Numbered from the stretch's first letter, positions 42,530 through 52,466 are shown. The stretch: 64,000 nt of DNA from Bacteroidaceae bacterium (GCA_024401095.1 JAKSLR010000008.1:1-64000), one strand, 5' to 3'. Program-made: numbers and translations. Notes: generated from the letters alone by a model not told the origin.

Positions 42530-45500
42530 TTATTTCTGCATAATTCTTACAGGACCCAGTAGACCTGATGGCTGCAATTGGCTGTTGGCAGAATAAAATG
42601 GCATAGTGGTATATGAAATCTTATTCTCCACGTCTGGTTGCTGGTCACCAATGAGTCGGTTTACCCAGAGGTTTGTAACGATAATCTTCAATTCGTTCTT
42701 TCCTGGCTTTAGTGCTGAGGTGACATCAAGCTTAAATGGCGACTTCCAGACTACACCTAGGTTCTCACCGTTGACTATTACCTCTGCCATGACGGCTACT
42801 TTACCTAAATCGAGTGTCAGGTTACCGGCATTAGACAGATCTTTCTTTGTAAGTTCTATGGTTTTGGTGTATGTTGCCTTACCAGAGAAGTACTTTATGC
42901 CCTTATCCGCATGGTCCTTTAAATCGGTTAAGCTATTGAAAGTAGCTTGAGCAGGTGCACCTCTGCCTTCTTCAAATGCTACATGCCATGGGCCATCGAT
43001 AGTAAGCCATGTTTTTTCTTCAGCATTCGGTAATACGACTTTGGTCTGTTCTGTAGGTTCTTCAAAGACGACAAACAGGGCATCCTCTTCCACCATAGGT
43101 AAAGTGACTGTTGTGAAACCGCGTTCCATTACATAAGAACATTCTTCCACATCTCCTGTTTCTGGATGATAAATGTATGGCTTCTTGCCGTTTACTCTGA
43201 AGGTAGCTTTCAAGGAAATTTGCTGATCCAGTGGATTCTTTACCCAATAGATGTCCTTATCGGCTGTCTTGCGGTGTACATATTGTACATCAAGGCCCTT
43301 AGTGGCAGTCTTGAAGTCTGGTTGTACTCCCTTCATGAGTAATACGTTTTCTAAAGAGTTGTAAGTAGCTGGAGTAGTTACGTTCTGAAGGCTCCAGGTG
43401 GCGTCTACAAGGCTTTTCCACTCGGCAATATCATCTGTGAGGCTGGCGCTTATTTCTGGCTTCTGGCCATAAATAGTTACTCCTTGTTTAGCCAGCTGAG
43501 CAATCTTGCGAAGTACTGGGAGTGACATTCGGCGGCAGTTCTTGTCTAATACCAGAACGCGATAGGTCATACCGCTACGAGTTACCAGATTGCTGTTCTG
43601 TGCACTTACTTCATCCAGAAGAGCTGTTGGGTTACAGAAATCATACTGATATCCGGCAGGTATTGGGGCTGCATTCCAGCCAAAAAGACCAGTGATATTA
43701 TTGTCTTCACCGTAATAATATAATACATCGGCTACAAACTTACCCTGCTGCAGCATGTATGATGAGCGTGAAATATAGTCTGTCCATACCTTTGCATAAT
43801 CTGCCCAAGTTTCATGACGGTCAAACCATTGACCAAAGATCATTAAGCCTAAACCAGGTTTATGTACGTCATCTGGCTGATGAGGAGAGGTGTGTACCAC
43901 TACACGATTCAAACCATTGGCAAATTCCTGATCGACCAGCCATTTCAGCTTTCCTGGATAGAAACTCCATGCGTTTTCATTTCCCATACCTTGAGTGGTG
44001 AAAGATTCTGCAGCTACGATATTCTGACCGAAGACGTGAGCTACAGATGCTGATTCACGAATATCTGCAAGTGCCATTGGAAGTGTGGAGCCTCCTCCTG
44101 GTGTTGGCCACCAGATGGCCGACATAGGAATCTCGGATTTGCGCTTAACGTCCATACCGTCTACCAAGTATAGACGGCCGTTTTCATGACTTTCTGTATA
44201 GCGACCCTTCATTCCGTATTCTTTCTGTGCAATTTCAGAGACCTTGTCGTAACCTTCTGCAATCAGTTCACTGCAGGTCTTACGCCAATCCCAAAGGAAG
44301 GCTTCACTTTCCTCTACACTTCCTACAATTTGTCCAAGTAAGACAGGCATCCAAGGAGTCAATGAGTAACCGCGTCTTTTTTGGAATTCCTCTGCCATGC
44401 GAGGAGTCCAAGTCATGGAACCTGCTTCGTAAGAGTCCAGCATAAGGTATTGAATTCCCTTATTGCCCATCATACCTCCCGATGCTTCCTTGTACATATC
44501 CAGATAAGTCTTGAAATAACGGTACCATGCATCAGGGTCCATCTTGTCAACCTCTAATCCGGTAGCTTCTGGAGAGGCTGGATGATTCTGCTTGCCGGTG
44601 AGAGAATATCCTATACGATAAATCTTCCAATCACCCGCGGAGAATTGATAAGTGAAGTTGCCTTGCGCATCTACCAGTGACGTCAGGTCAATGACATCGT
44701 TTTTGGCAATGATTTCAGAAACTTCTGTTTGAGGAGTTGGGAAATGCTCTACGTCCCAGGTAGCTGCCCAACCTGTCTTTTCTTCAAAGTGATTGATTCG
44801 GTTGACACCGTACAATACGAATTCTGAAAGATCGATGTGATCAGGATCTGGCACCACCACACCCGTAAAGGCAGCATAGCTGTTGTTTGCTACAGGGTTT
44901 GGCATACGCAACTGGAAATATTTGGCTGTAGTGACAGGTATGTCAATGGTTTGCTGTGCTACAGATCCATCAGGAATTCTACAAATCTGGTAGAAGTTCT
45001 TGCCATCGTTGCTGGCCCATATTGAAGTTTTCTCTTCAGGGTTCTGAGCCTCCCATTCTCCACGTGTACGACCTGTGACTACACTTACCGCCTTGATGGT
45101 TTGGGGGGTAGGGAATTCGTACTGTATCCAGCAGTAGCCGTTCTTGTCATCACGTGAAACAGGTACAGAGTTTGCCAAGTTGCCATCGGTAAGTGTCTCT
45201 ACGCTCACCTCTCCATTGGCAGTTATAGCCTTGGCTCCCATTTGCTGCATGCTTTTGTCGGCAGTAGGCATCTTCACGGCCAGTATGGCAATGTCCTTAT
45301 AGTATTCTACAGGTTTTACTTCCACACCACTAAGTGAAGAAGCTAATCCTTGTCCGCCCGAAGCCTGGAACAATCCGGTCTGGGTAGTTGCCTCTGGAAT
45401 GGAATAGCTCTGTGCCTTCTTTCCACCTCCTTGGATGCGTTTTTCACTCCATGCCAACTTTTTCATCGCATCTTCTGGCTTCACCCAAGGACCACCTGTA

Positions 45501-45853
45501 GCACTCCATCCAGGGGCAGATGCAATAGTCATTTCCAGTCCCAGTGAATCTGCTAATTCGGCTGTTCTCTTGAATGCATGCTTCCATTCAGGGGTCATAT
45601 ACTCTAATCTTTTCTCTACAATCTGTGGTGTCATAAGGCCGGCATCAAAATTATGGAAACCGGCTATGCCAGATTTTTTCATCCACAAAAGATCTTTATA
45701 GATACCATCTTCTGTGATGTTTCCATTCATCCAATGCCACCAGACTCTTGGCTGAGCTTCTTTTGGTGGATTTAAGAAATCCTGCTTGAGATTCTGGGCC
45801 ATAGAAGGTGCTATGAGGCCTGTAAGCAGGGCACTTACTAGTAATTTTTTCAT
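42530..45853 (-). CDS. GH106 alpha-L-rhamnosidase
   Basis: 1107 aa from ATG 45853 (MKKLLVSALLTGLIAPSMAQ is a clear signal peptide); the frame extends to 45901 but that part includes the promoter. GH106 hallmarks: PRVWWHWMNGNITEDGIYKDL at the start of the barrel, IASAPGWSATGGPWV, the long ESHENGRLYLVDG segment, and C-terminal beta-sandwich domains ending with ELKIIVTNLWVNRLIGDQ. It should release L-rhamnose from pectin (rhamnogalacturonan) or similar glycans. The promoter carries the same 18-19 bp element found before rhaB, tying it to the rhamnose regulon 7 kb away. Single-gene unit with its own terminator. Confidence 0.88.
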   Translation of the reverse strand: MKKLLVSALLTGLIAPSMAQNLKQDFLNPPKEAQPRVWWHWMNGNITEDGIYKDLLWMKKSGIAGFHNFDAGLMTPQIVEKRLEYMTPEWKHAFKRTAELADSLGLEMTIASAPGWSATGGPWVKPEDAMKKLAWSEKRIQGGGKKAQSYSIPEATTQTGLFQASGGQGLASSLSGVEVKPVEYYKDIAILAVKMPTADKSMQQMGAKAITANGEVSVETLTDGNLANSVPVSRDDKNGYCWIQYEFPTPQTIKAVSVVTGRTRGEWEAQNPEEKTSIWASNDGKNFYQICRIPDGSVAQQTIDIPVTTAKYFQLRMPNPVANNSYAAFTGVVVPDPDHIDLSEFVLYGVNRINHFEEKTGWAATWDVEHFPTPQTEVSEIIAKNDVIDLTSLVDAQGNFTYQFSAGDWKIYRIGYSLTGKQNHPASPEATGLEVDKMDPDAWYRYFKTYLDMYKEASGGMMGNKGIQYLMLDSYEAGSMTWTPRMAEEFQKRRGYSLTPWMPVLLGQIVGSVEESEAFLWDWRKTCSELIAEGYDKVSEIAQKEYGMKGRYTESHENGRLYLVDGMDVKRKSEIPMSAIWWPTPGGGSTLPMALADIRESASVAHVFGQNIVAAESFTTQGMGNENAWSFYPGKLKWLVDQEFANGLNRVVVHTSPHQPDDVHKPGLGLMIFGQWFDRHETWADYAKVWTDYISRSSYMLQQGKFVADVLYYYGEDNNITGLFGWNAAPIPAGYQYDFCNPTALLDEVSAQNSNLVTRSGMTYRVLVLDKNCRRMSLPVLRKIAQLAKQGVTIYGQKPEISASLTDDIAEWKSLVDATWSLQNVTTPATYNSLENVLLMKGVQPDFKTATKGLDVQYVHRKTADKDIYWVKNPLDQQISLKATFRVNGKKPYIYHPETGDVEECSYVMERGFTTVTLPMVEEDALFVVFEEPTEQTKVVLPNAEEKTWLTIDGPWHVAFEEGRGAPAQATFNSLTDLKDHADKGIKYFSGKATYTKTIELTKKDLSNAGNLTLDLGKVAVMAEVIVNGENLGVVWKSPFKLDVTSALKPGKNELKIIVTNLWVNRLIGDQQPDVENKISYTTMPFYSANSQLQPSGLLGPVRIMQK

Positions 45854-45880
45854 GGTTTTTGTAGTTTTGGGGTTTTCCGA

Positions 45881-45888
45881 TACAAATA
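45881..45888 (-). promoter_or_regulatory. Promoter -7 box (TATATTTG) of the GH106 gene
   Basis: An exact TAnnTTTG on the minus strand, 27 nt before the start codon; no TTG at -33, where the candidate RhaR site ends instead. Confidence 0.6.
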
Positions 45889-45910
45889 TAAAGAGAAACA
45901 TCTTATGGAT

Positions 45911-45948
45911 ACTTATGTTTTTTGCCCATTCATTTGTACTTTTTGTTC
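45911..45948 (-). promoter_or_regulatory. Candidate RhaR operator in front of the GH106 rhamnosidase
   Basis: The minus strand reads TGGGCAAAAAACATAAGT (45928 down to 45911), matching 17 of 18 bases of the repeats before rhaB. A second half-site, GAACAAAAA, begins 21 bp upstream (45948). The near half-site ends 23 bp from the -7 box (21 bp at rhaB). Confidence 0.72.
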
Positions 45949-45954
45949 ATAATG

Positions 45955-45986
45955 AAAAAAGGCTACCGTCTCTGGTAGCCTTTTTT
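45955..45986 (-). terminator. Terminator of the GH3 operon
   Basis: AAAAAAGGCTACC, loop GTCTCT, then GGTAGCCTTTTTT: a perfect stem, 19 nt after the GH3 stop and upstream of the GH106 promoter. Confidence 0.92.
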
Positions 45987-46005
45987 ATTATGTAAGTATT
46001 CTTTA

Positions 46006-48390
46006 TCAATTCAGCTCAATGACTTGCTTGAGTTTGATGTCTTCACTGCTTGCACCAATACGAATTTCAAATTCTCCCGGTTCAACGGTCCATTTTTCGT
46101 TGATGTCGTAAATCTGAAGATCTTCTGGTTTTAAGGTGAAGTTGACGGTCTTTGTCTCTCCTGGCTGGAGACTTACGCGCTCAAAGCCGCGAAGTACACT
46201 TTCATAGTAAGCTACCGAGGTAAGCAAATCGGATACATAAAGCTGTACCACTTCATTGCCCGCACGCTTTCCGGTATTGGTAATCTCTACGCTTACCTTC
46301 ACTTCGCCGTTAACTGATCCTGAGTGTGTAATGTTCAGGTTATTGTATTCAAACTTAGTGTAGGTAAGTCCAAATCCAAATGGATAGAGGGAATTGACCA
46401 CACGTGTTGCCTTGGTGTTAGCCCAGCTTGGACCACCGTGGCTACCACGTTTATATGGGAAGTTCCACTCAATCTGACCAATGGATTTAGGGAAGGTGAT
46501 AGGAAGCTTTCCGCTTGGACTCAGCTCGCCAAACAACATCTGAGCCACTAATTCTCCGCCCTTGTAAGATGGGAACCAGGTTTCCAGAATGGCTGGAATA
46601 TACTTGTTTTCCCAGTTGATGGTGAGTGGCTGTCCGTTTACCAAGACCAGTACAATAGGCTTTCCGGTCTTGTGAAGTGCCATGAGCAGGTCTCGCTGAC
46701 GACCAGGAAGTTCCAATGAAGTACGGCTACGTCCTTCGCCGGTCTGCTTGTCGCCTTCGCCAAGATAGCAGATAATCACATCCACATTCTTTGCTGCATT
46801 AACTGCACTGGCAATGTCCATCTGTTCCTGAGCAGAAAGTGGTTCTGGAATGATCTCACTCTCAGGCCAGTTCTTGTCCACTATGTCACAACCTTTTTCA
46901 TAAACCACTTTATCTGAACCCAGATAGTTTTTCATGGCATCCAGCATGTTTACACAATCCAATCCGTTAGGACCATAGCGTGAGATCATGAAGTTGGTTT
47001 CTGTTGCCAAAGGACCGGTTACAAGCACCTTATTGACCTTATTTTTGTCCAAAGGAAGGAGGTCGTTCTCATTTTTCAGCAATACCATAGCCTCTGCACC
47101 AATCTGATGAATGAAATCCTGCTGGAATTCTGCACCTGCTGCTTTATCTGCAAGGGCTCCGTCGCCTGTATAAGGATTATCGAAGAGACCCATGCGGAAC
47201 TTGACATTCAGCACTTCACGTACACGTTGATCCAATACATCCATGCTGAGCAGGCCCTGTGCCACAGCATCGCGAACTGCAGTAGTAAAGGTCTTTGGCT
47301 TAGAGAAATTGGTTCTAACGTTCAATCCGGCATTCAGTGCCATGGCTGCACTCTGCGCATAGCTACCAGAAACCTTGTGCTTGGAATGCAGGTATTCTAC
47401 TGCTTCGGAATCACTTACTACATATCCGTTAAATCCATAGGTGTCACGTAAGAGTTCGGTCAGGAACCAGTGTGAGCCTGATACAGGGATTCCGTTCCAG
47501 TCGTTGTAGCTTGACATAACTTCCCAAGGCTTTGCATTCTGAAATACCTTCTTGAATGGATACAGGAAGATTTCGTGCAGCTCGCGAGGTGTAATGTGTG
47601 GATCGGTACGTGCGTTTCCGTCTCGACCTCCCTTTGGAACACTATAGGCTGCATAGTGTTTCAAGCAGGAAGCAATTCCCTGTTCCTGAATACCCAGTGA
47701 CATTTGTGTTCCTAATTCTGCAATAAGATATGGATCTTCTGAATAGCACTCCAATGTTCTTCCCCAACGAGGATCACGTGCCATATCGAGGATTGGTGCA
47801 TAGACACTGTGATAGCCTACCATTTTTGCTTCCTTACCGGCAATAACACCAGCCTGATGGATTAGGTCTCTGTCCCAAGTGGTTCCAAGGGCAATAGGAG
47901 CAGGCAATGGGGTAGCCTTGGTATGGTTCAAGCCGTGGATACCTTCTGTTGAGAACTCCACAGGAATACCCAGACGAGTTTCTTCTACAAAGAATTTCTG
48001 TACTTCATGTAGGGCATTTACGTGAACTGACATAGGATAGGAGAGCTTTACGAATTTTGAAGCACCTTCCACACCGTTGAGCATCTCATCGATATTCGCT
48101 ATTCCGTCTTTCCAGACTTCATTTTTCCATCGTGGAGTAGGTAGGGAGTCACGTAATACACGACCTGCACCATAGAGTGTTGTTACTTGGCAGGATTTCT
48201 CTTCTACTGTCATCTGGCTCAACAAATCCTCCACTCGTTTTTCGATAGGTTGTTTCGGATCTTCATACACATCCATCTTACCGTTCTTGTTGAAGTCAAT
48301 CCAACCGTTACGGTACATCTTGTTCTTCTGTGCAGAGCCTGGAATGCTGATGCAAGCAGCCAAAAGGATAAGACCTAAGTGTGTTTTCAT
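46006..48390 (-). CDS. GH3 family beta-glucosidase-like enzyme
   Basis: 794 aa, signal peptide MKTHLGLILLAACISIPGSA. Just after it comes an EF-hand-like stretch, DFNKNGKMDVYED, as is common in Bacteroidetes GH3. The barrel begins VEDLLSQMTVEEK; the catalytic nucleophile region is GYVVSDSEAVEYLH (Asp). The (alpha/beta)6 domain has VLVTGPLA and GEGDKQTGEGRSR, and a fibronectin-like C-terminal domain ends the protein (GNEVVQLYVSD and GFERVSLQPGETK). It cleaves terminal beta-glucosides, xylosides or related sugars. It lies 33 nt after the ABC exporter gene and looks like the last gene of that leftward operon. Confidence 0.92.
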   Translation of the reverse strand: MKTHLGLILLAACISIPGSAQKNKMYRNGWIDFNKNGKMDVYEDPKQPIEKRVEDLLSQMTVEEKSCQVTTLYGAGRVLRDSLPTPRWKNEVWKDGIANIDEMLNGVEGASKFVKLSYPMSVHVNALHEVQKFFVEETRLGIPVEFSTEGIHGLNHTKATPLPAPIALGTTWDRDLIHQAGVIAGKEAKMVGYHSVYAPILDMARDPRWGRTLECYSEDPYLIAELGTQMSLGIQEQGIASCLKHYAAYSVPKGGRDGNARTDPHITPRELHEIFLYPFKKVFQNAKPWEVMSSYNDWNGIPVSGSHWFLTELLRDTYGFNGYVVSDSEAVEYLHSKHKVSGSYAQSAAMALNAGLNVRTNFSKPKTFTTAVRDAVAQGLLSMDVLDQRVREVLNVKFRMGLFDNPYTGDGALADKAAGAEFQQDFIHQIGAEAMVLLKNENDLLPLDKNKVNKVLVTGPLATETNFMISRYGPNGLDCVNMLDAMKNYLGSDKVVYEKGCDIVDKNWPESEIIPEPLSAQEQMDIASAVNAAKNVDVIICYLGEGDKQTGEGRSRTSLELPGRQRDLLMALHKTGKPIVLVLVNGQPLTINWENKYIPAILETWFPSYKGGELVAQMLFGELSPSGKLPITFPKSIGQIEWNFPYKRGSHGGPSWANTKATRVVNSLYPFGFGLTYTKFEYNNLNITHSGSVNGEVKVSVEITNTGKRAGNEVVQLYVSDLLTSVAYYESVLRGFERVSLQPGETKTVNFTLKPEDLQIYDINEKWTVEPGEFEIRIGASSEDIKLKQVIELN

Positions 48391-48423
48391 AATTTTTACT
48401 GTTATTTTGTGTTTTTTCTGGTT

Positions 48424-50238
48424 CTAGTCAAAAAGTACGCCATCACCGTCAGGATCTAGTGTCTTGGTCAGTTTTTCTATATTCAGACTTCGTGCAGAGG
48501 CATCGATGATGTCTTTGTACACGCCACCTTTCCGGTAAACCTCATCAGGATTTCCTCCTTGTTCTACACGTCCGTTCTGTAAGGCATAGACCAAATCACT
48601 GTCTATGATTTGAGAGATATTGTGAGAAATCATGATTACGGTACGTCCTTTCTTGATGTCATCAATACTCTGCTTGATTTGCTCTGTGGCAATGGCATCC
48701 AGACTGGCTGTAGGCTCATCCAAGAAAACAATTGGCGGGTTCTTGAGGAACATACGTGCAATGGCAATTCGTTGTTGCTGTCCGCCGGAAAGTTGCTGTG
48801 CCTGACTTTTAAAACCATTAGGAAGCTTGCAGATCTGGTCGTAGATATAGGCTTTCTTTGCTGCTTCCTCTATTTCCTGAAGTGTAGCATCAGGCTTTCC
48901 GTATCGGATGTTGTCTTCTATGGTTCCGTCAAAAATGTGATTCTTCTGGAGTACCAGTCCGATATTTTCGCGGAGGTATTTTGTATCCCATTCACGCAAG
49001 TCAACACCATCCAGAGTAATGGTTCCACAATCTGGGGTATAGAATTTATCCAAAAGATTAACGATTGTAGACTTTCCTGCACCACTTAATCCTACAAAAG
49101 CGGTTATCATGCCCGGTTGAATGGTCATGTTGATATTGTGCAGCGCTTTATTTCCGTTAGGGTAGGTGAAATCTACCCCTTTGATTTCAAAGTTTCCTGT
49201 TACTTTTTCGGGCTTGTAATGTCCTGTTGGTTCCACTTCTGGTTCTGCGTCCAGTATATCGAAATAGCCAGATGCGTAAATGAGGGCATCGTTCAGCTGA
49301 TCGAAGATACGCTGGAGCTGAGTAATAGGTGCAGTAACATTGCTGAAGAGCATGACATGGTACATGATTTTACCGATGCTCATTCCAGGATATCCGCTAA
49401 GTACCAGATAGGCTGTCAGGATAATGATCAGTACAGTACCCACCTGACGGACAAAACTTTTCAGTCCGTCGTAATAAAACGAAGTCTTGCGGACCAGCAT
49501 CTGGTTGTCTGTGAACTTTGTCTGAATGTCCCACTGTTTCTGGCTTTCAATCTTTTCACGGTTGAACGACTTTATGACATTCATGCTTTCAATAATTCCC
49601 ATGATACCGTGGCTCTTCATTTCACGGAAACCACGCATGTTTTGTCGCCAGCCTTGTAATTTATGTGCCTGTGCAATGGTAATCCATATATAAACAGGCA
49701 CGATGAAAAGTGCTGTGAGACCTACATAAAAATTGGCAGCGAACATGAGAATAAGTGCCAGAAATGCACTGGTGAACAAAGGGAGCAGATCGATGAATAT
49801 ATTCTGTACTGTGCTGCTCAGTGAGCTGACGCCCATGTCAATTCTGGTTTGCAGCTTACCGGTATCATTTTCTTTCTTGGAAAAGAAAGCCATTCTGTAG
49901 GTAAGAATACGGTTCACCACAGCTTGGCTCATATCCTTGCTCACCAGGATACGCATCTTCTCACCAAAATAATGTTGCGCATAGGTTATAAGAGCAGAGA
50001 GAACCTCTTTACCTAGCAAAATGATACTGATGTATGTAAGAATGTTAGTTGCTCTACTCCATTCAAAACCCTCTGGTTTGATGAGGGCATTGATAGAATC
50101 AACAGTCCAGTCGAGCACCAGTGCATTTACCTGTGCTATCAGTGAACCTATGAGTGTGAGAATCAAGGTAGCCAGTACCAGCCACTTGTAAGGCTTTACA
50201 TAAGGGTAGATCTTCCTGAGCAGGTCTATGAGGTTCAT
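48424..50238 (-). CDS. ABC exporter (MsbA-like, fused membrane and ATPase domains)
   Basis: 604 aa. Six membrane helices in residues about 15-310, then the ATPase with Walker A GLSGAGKST, Q-loop LVLQKNHIF, signature LSGGQQQRIAIAR, Walker B IVFLDEPTASLD and H-loop MISHNISQI. A homodimeric exporter of lipids, peptides or drugs. The last residues, TLDPDGDGVLFD, resemble a calcium-binding loop, unusual for the cytoplasmic end of an ABC protein. Its start overlaps the stop of the preceding small gene by 4 nt (ATGA), so the two are translationally coupled. Confidence 0.92.
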   Translation of the reverse strand: MNLIDLLRKIYPYVKPYKWLVLATLILTLIGSLIAQVNALVLDWTVDSINALIKPEGFEWSRATNILTYISIILLGKEVLSALITYAQHYFGEKMRILVSKDMSQAVVNRILTYRMAFFSKKENDTGKLQTRIDMGVSSLSSTVQNIFIDLLPLFTSAFLALILMFAANFYVGLTALFIVPVYIWITIAQAHKLQGWRQNMRGFREMKSHGIMGIIESMNVIKSFNREKIESQKQWDIQTKFTDNQMLVRKTSFYYDGLKSFVRQVGTVLIIILTAYLVLSGYPGMSIGKIMYHVMLFSNVTAPITQLQRIFDQLNDALIYASGYFDILDAEPEVEPTGHYKPEKVTGNFEIKGVDFTYPNGNKALHNINMTIQPGMITAFVGLSGAGKSTIVNLLDKFYTPDCGTITLDGVDLREWDTKYLRENIGLVLQKNHIFDGTIEDNIRYGKPDATLQEIEEAAKKAYIYDQICKLPNGFKSQAQQLSGGQQQRIAIARMFLKNPPIVFLDEPTASLDAIATEQIKQSIDDIKKGRTVIMISHNISQIIDSDLVYALQNGRVEQGGNPDEVYRKGGVYKDIIDASARSLNIEKLTKTLDPDGDGVLFD

Positions 50239-50651
50239 TCTTCTTTCTTGTTGTCTTTCTTAAACAGTCCTTTAATAAAGCCAGATGCCTTGCTGGCACC
50301 TCTGCGTACAGCTTCGCCTACTACGACAGATGTGCTGTCGATGACTGCACCAGCTTCTTTCAAGTTCTCACGGCCTAGCTTCTTTCTATACTGACCTTGA
50401 TACGTGTAGTAGGTTTCCAACTGTGGGTTGGTCATCACATCCTTGTACTTATAAGTATAGTCATGCTTGATTTCTGCATATTTGGTTTTCCATTCTGCAA
50501 TCTGAGCCTCTGTAGGCTTTTCAACGGCGTTCATCACAGTGACAAAATCCCTGAAATTATCCAGGAATTTCTTAACCTCGGCAGTGTCTTGTGCCATGCA
50601 GGAAATGCTCTGAATCATGAAGAGCATAAGGGTAAATACAATCTTTTTCAT
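50235..50651 (-). CDS. Small exported hypothetical protein coupled to the ABC exporter
   Basis: 138 aa. Signal peptide MKKIVFTLMLFMIQSISCMAQ; the mature part is helical and charged, with a Tyr-rich middle (HDYTYKYKDVMTNPQLETYYTYQ) and a Lys-rich end (GLFKKDNKKEE). No catalytic motif. It overlaps the ABC exporter by 4 nt and follows the nucleotidase gene by 45 nt without a promoter or terminator. It may be a periplasmic partner of the exporter. Family not recognised. Confidence 0.75.
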   Translation of the reverse strand: MKKIVFTLMLFMIQSISCMAQDTAEVKKFLDNFRDFVTVMNAVEKPTEAQIAEWKTKYAEIKHDYTYKYKDVMTNPQLETYYTYQGQYRKKLGRENLKEAGAVIDSTSVVVGEAVRRGASKASGFIKGLFKKDNKKEE

Positions 50652-50696
50652 ACGTAGTTCCTTTTAAGTTAGTCTTGAATTATTGGTTTATTTACA

Positions 50697-51443
50697 TTAT
50701 AGTATATCTTTAATTTCCAGAAGATTATTAACTTCATAGTTTACTGGTTCAGGTGCAGTGAAAGCATCGGGATGTGCATTGAAGAAAAGTACATCTAGAC
50801 CAGCACGTTGCGCACCTTGAATATCTGTTACGAAATTATCTCCTATCATCAAGGTGTTTTCTGGCTTGGCTCCACTCATTTTGAAAGCATACTCAAAATA
50901 CTCTGGTGAAGGCTTGTTGGCCCCAGCATCTTCGCTCAAGATGATGGTGTCAAAGAATTCCATGAGTTTTGAGGCATTCAGTTTCTTGTATTGTACTTCG
51001 TGGAAACCATTGCTGCAGAGGTGAGTCCGGTATCCTTTTCCTTTCAGGTATCTCATGAGCTCATGGGCACCAGAAATGACGCCCGGTTTTACAGAGCAGT
51101 ACTCCAGAAACTTATCGCTTACTTCCAGACAAAATTCTTTGGTTGGTTCAAATGGTGTTTCCGTAATAGTTCCGTCAGAATTGACAGTTTTTACTTTACC
51201 ACGGGATAGCGGGCGTCGGAAACGTTCTACGATGAGATAAGGACGGTCTATTTCACCGGCACTGTATTGACTCCATAGAATGACATTGGCCTCCCAGTAA
51301 GGTTCTGTAAAATCACTTTCTTTCTCAAAATACTGATTCAGGTGGAAAGTTTCATAGAGTTCGCCCAAGGCAATGATGGCATTACCATGAGTATCGTAAA
51401 GCGTGTCATCAAAATCGATGAACAAGTCTGTATATTTTTTCAT
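50697..51443 (-). CDS. YjjG-type HAD nucleotidase
   Basis: 248 aa from ATG 51443; a longer frame to 51476 would begin inside the promoter. HAD motif [14 protein letters not shown], motif [16 protein letters not shown], motif III Lys in NKPSPEYF, and motif [21 protein letters not shown]. The layout fits YjjG, a pyrimidine 5'-nucleotidase that removes non-canonical nucleotides such as dUMP. First gene of the leftward operon continuing with the small exported protein, ABC exporter and GH3. Confidence 0.87.
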   Translation of the reverse strand: MKKYTDLFIDFDDTLYDTHGNAIIALGELYETFHLNQYFEKESDFTEPYWEANVILWSQYSAGEIDRPYLIVERFRRPLSRGKVKTVNSDGTITETPFEPTKEFCLEVSDKFLEYCSVKPGVISGAHELMRYLKGKGYRTHLCSNGFHEVQYKKLNASKLMEFFDTIILSEDAGANKPSPEYFEYAFKMSGAKPENTLMIGDNFVTDIQGAQRAGLDVLFFNAHPDAFTAPEPVNYEVNNLLEIKDIL

Positions 51444-51465
51444 TTTGGTTCTATCTATATTTTGG

Positions 51466-51495
51466 CAAATATACATCTTTTAGAAGATGTAGCAA
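51466..51495 (-). promoter_or_regulatory. Promoter of the nucleotidase-exporter-GH3 operon, with an inverted repeat in the spacer
   Basis: Minus strand: TTG (complement of 51493-51495), a 19-nt spacer, then TATATTTG (complement of 51466-51473). The spacer is nearly filled by the palindrome ACATCTT TTAG AAGATGT (51473-51490), a place where a repressor could block the promoter; it could also be the 3' hairpin of the AraC gene. Confidence 0.65.
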
Positions 51496-51539
51496 AATTT
51501 ATGGTCTTCTGTTATCATTTATTAATTATATTTATACCC

Positions 51540-52415
51540 TTAATTGTTTAGGTCTCTGAAGTCCGATGGATTCATTTTTGTGGCTTTTTTAAACAAGGCA
51601 GAAAAGTATTCCGGATTCTTGAAATTCAGCATGTAGCTGATTTCCTTTATTGGAATATCCGTACTTCGGAGAAGCTCTTTTGCCCTATATAGTTTCAGGG
51701 AGCTGTAATATTGTATAGGTGACAATCCCACATATTTCTTAAAAATTCTTCTGAAAGTGGTGTAACTTAGATTTAAGTGTTTTGCCACATCTGGCATATC
51801 CAGTTCTCCTTCAATGTGTTCTTGCATGTATGCACGGGCCATTCGAATAATTTCGGGTGTTTCTCGCTCACCACTCATGGAGTAATTCTGGCTGATCATG
51901 AAGAGCAAACCTAGTAAATGGTTGACTATACCTGCCAAGAGTTGCTGGAAGAATGCATCTTGTTTGGTAGCTACGGCTATGGCTTGCTTGTACAGGTCTA
52001 TGATGGTGTTACTTTTACCTATTTTATATACCGGACTGTCTGGTGAAAAGAAACCTGCTTTGACACGGGAGTCAATGTTTATGCCGTGGAATCCGATCCA
52101 GTATTCATCCCAACCTTCTTCTTTCTTAGGGTAATAGGTATGCCAATGTCCAGGGAAAATGAGAAACATGTGTCCAGCTTTTATTTCAAATTCTTGCCCT
52201 TGGTCATTTTTCAACAATCCCTCTCCTTTGGTAATGTATAAAAGCTGGTATTCCTGCAGCACACGTCCTCTGGTTGGATTGAACATATGCTCTTGGTTAT
52301 GATACCTAGGTGGATAATCTTCACCAGGTTTTATGCTTTGAAATCCCACGGAGCACACTACCAGTCCCCAGAGTATGTCACGTTCGTTTTCTGTAATGTA
52401 TTTAATAGGTTCCAT
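51540..52415 (-). CDS. rhaR: AraC-family regulator, probable rhamnose regulator
   Basis: 291 aa from ATG 52415 (MEPIKYITENERD); the frame is open to 52481 but that would include the predicted promoter region. The N-terminal cupin-like sensor (GHMFLIFPGHWHTYYP) binds the inducer; the C-terminal AraC helix-turn-helix pair (about 190-290) has MPDVAKHLNLSYTTFRRIFKKYVGLSP and IPIKEISYMLNFKNPEYFSALFKKATKM. It is divergent from the rhamnulokinase gene, as in known Bacteroides rhamnose loci, and paired direct repeats lie between them. The symbol follows that context. Confidence 0.85.
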   Translation of the reverse strand: MEPIKYITENERDILWGLVVCSVGFQSIKPGEDYPPRYHNQEHMFNPTRGRVLQEYQLLYITKGEGLLKNDQGQEFEIKAGHMFLIFPGHWHTYYPKKEEGWDEYWIGFHGINIDSRVKAGFFSPDSPVYKIGKSNTIIDLYKQAIAVATKQDAFFQQLLAGIVNHLLGLLFMISQNYSMSGERETPEIIRMARAYMQEHIEGELDMPDVAKHLNLSYTTFRRIFKKYVGLSPIQYYSSLKLYRAKELLRSTDIPIKEISYMLNFKNPEYFSALFKKATKMNPSDFRDLNN

Positions 52416-52466
52416 ATCTGAAGTACATCTTCTTTCTGCAAGTTTAAAGGATTTCCTGCAATCTAC

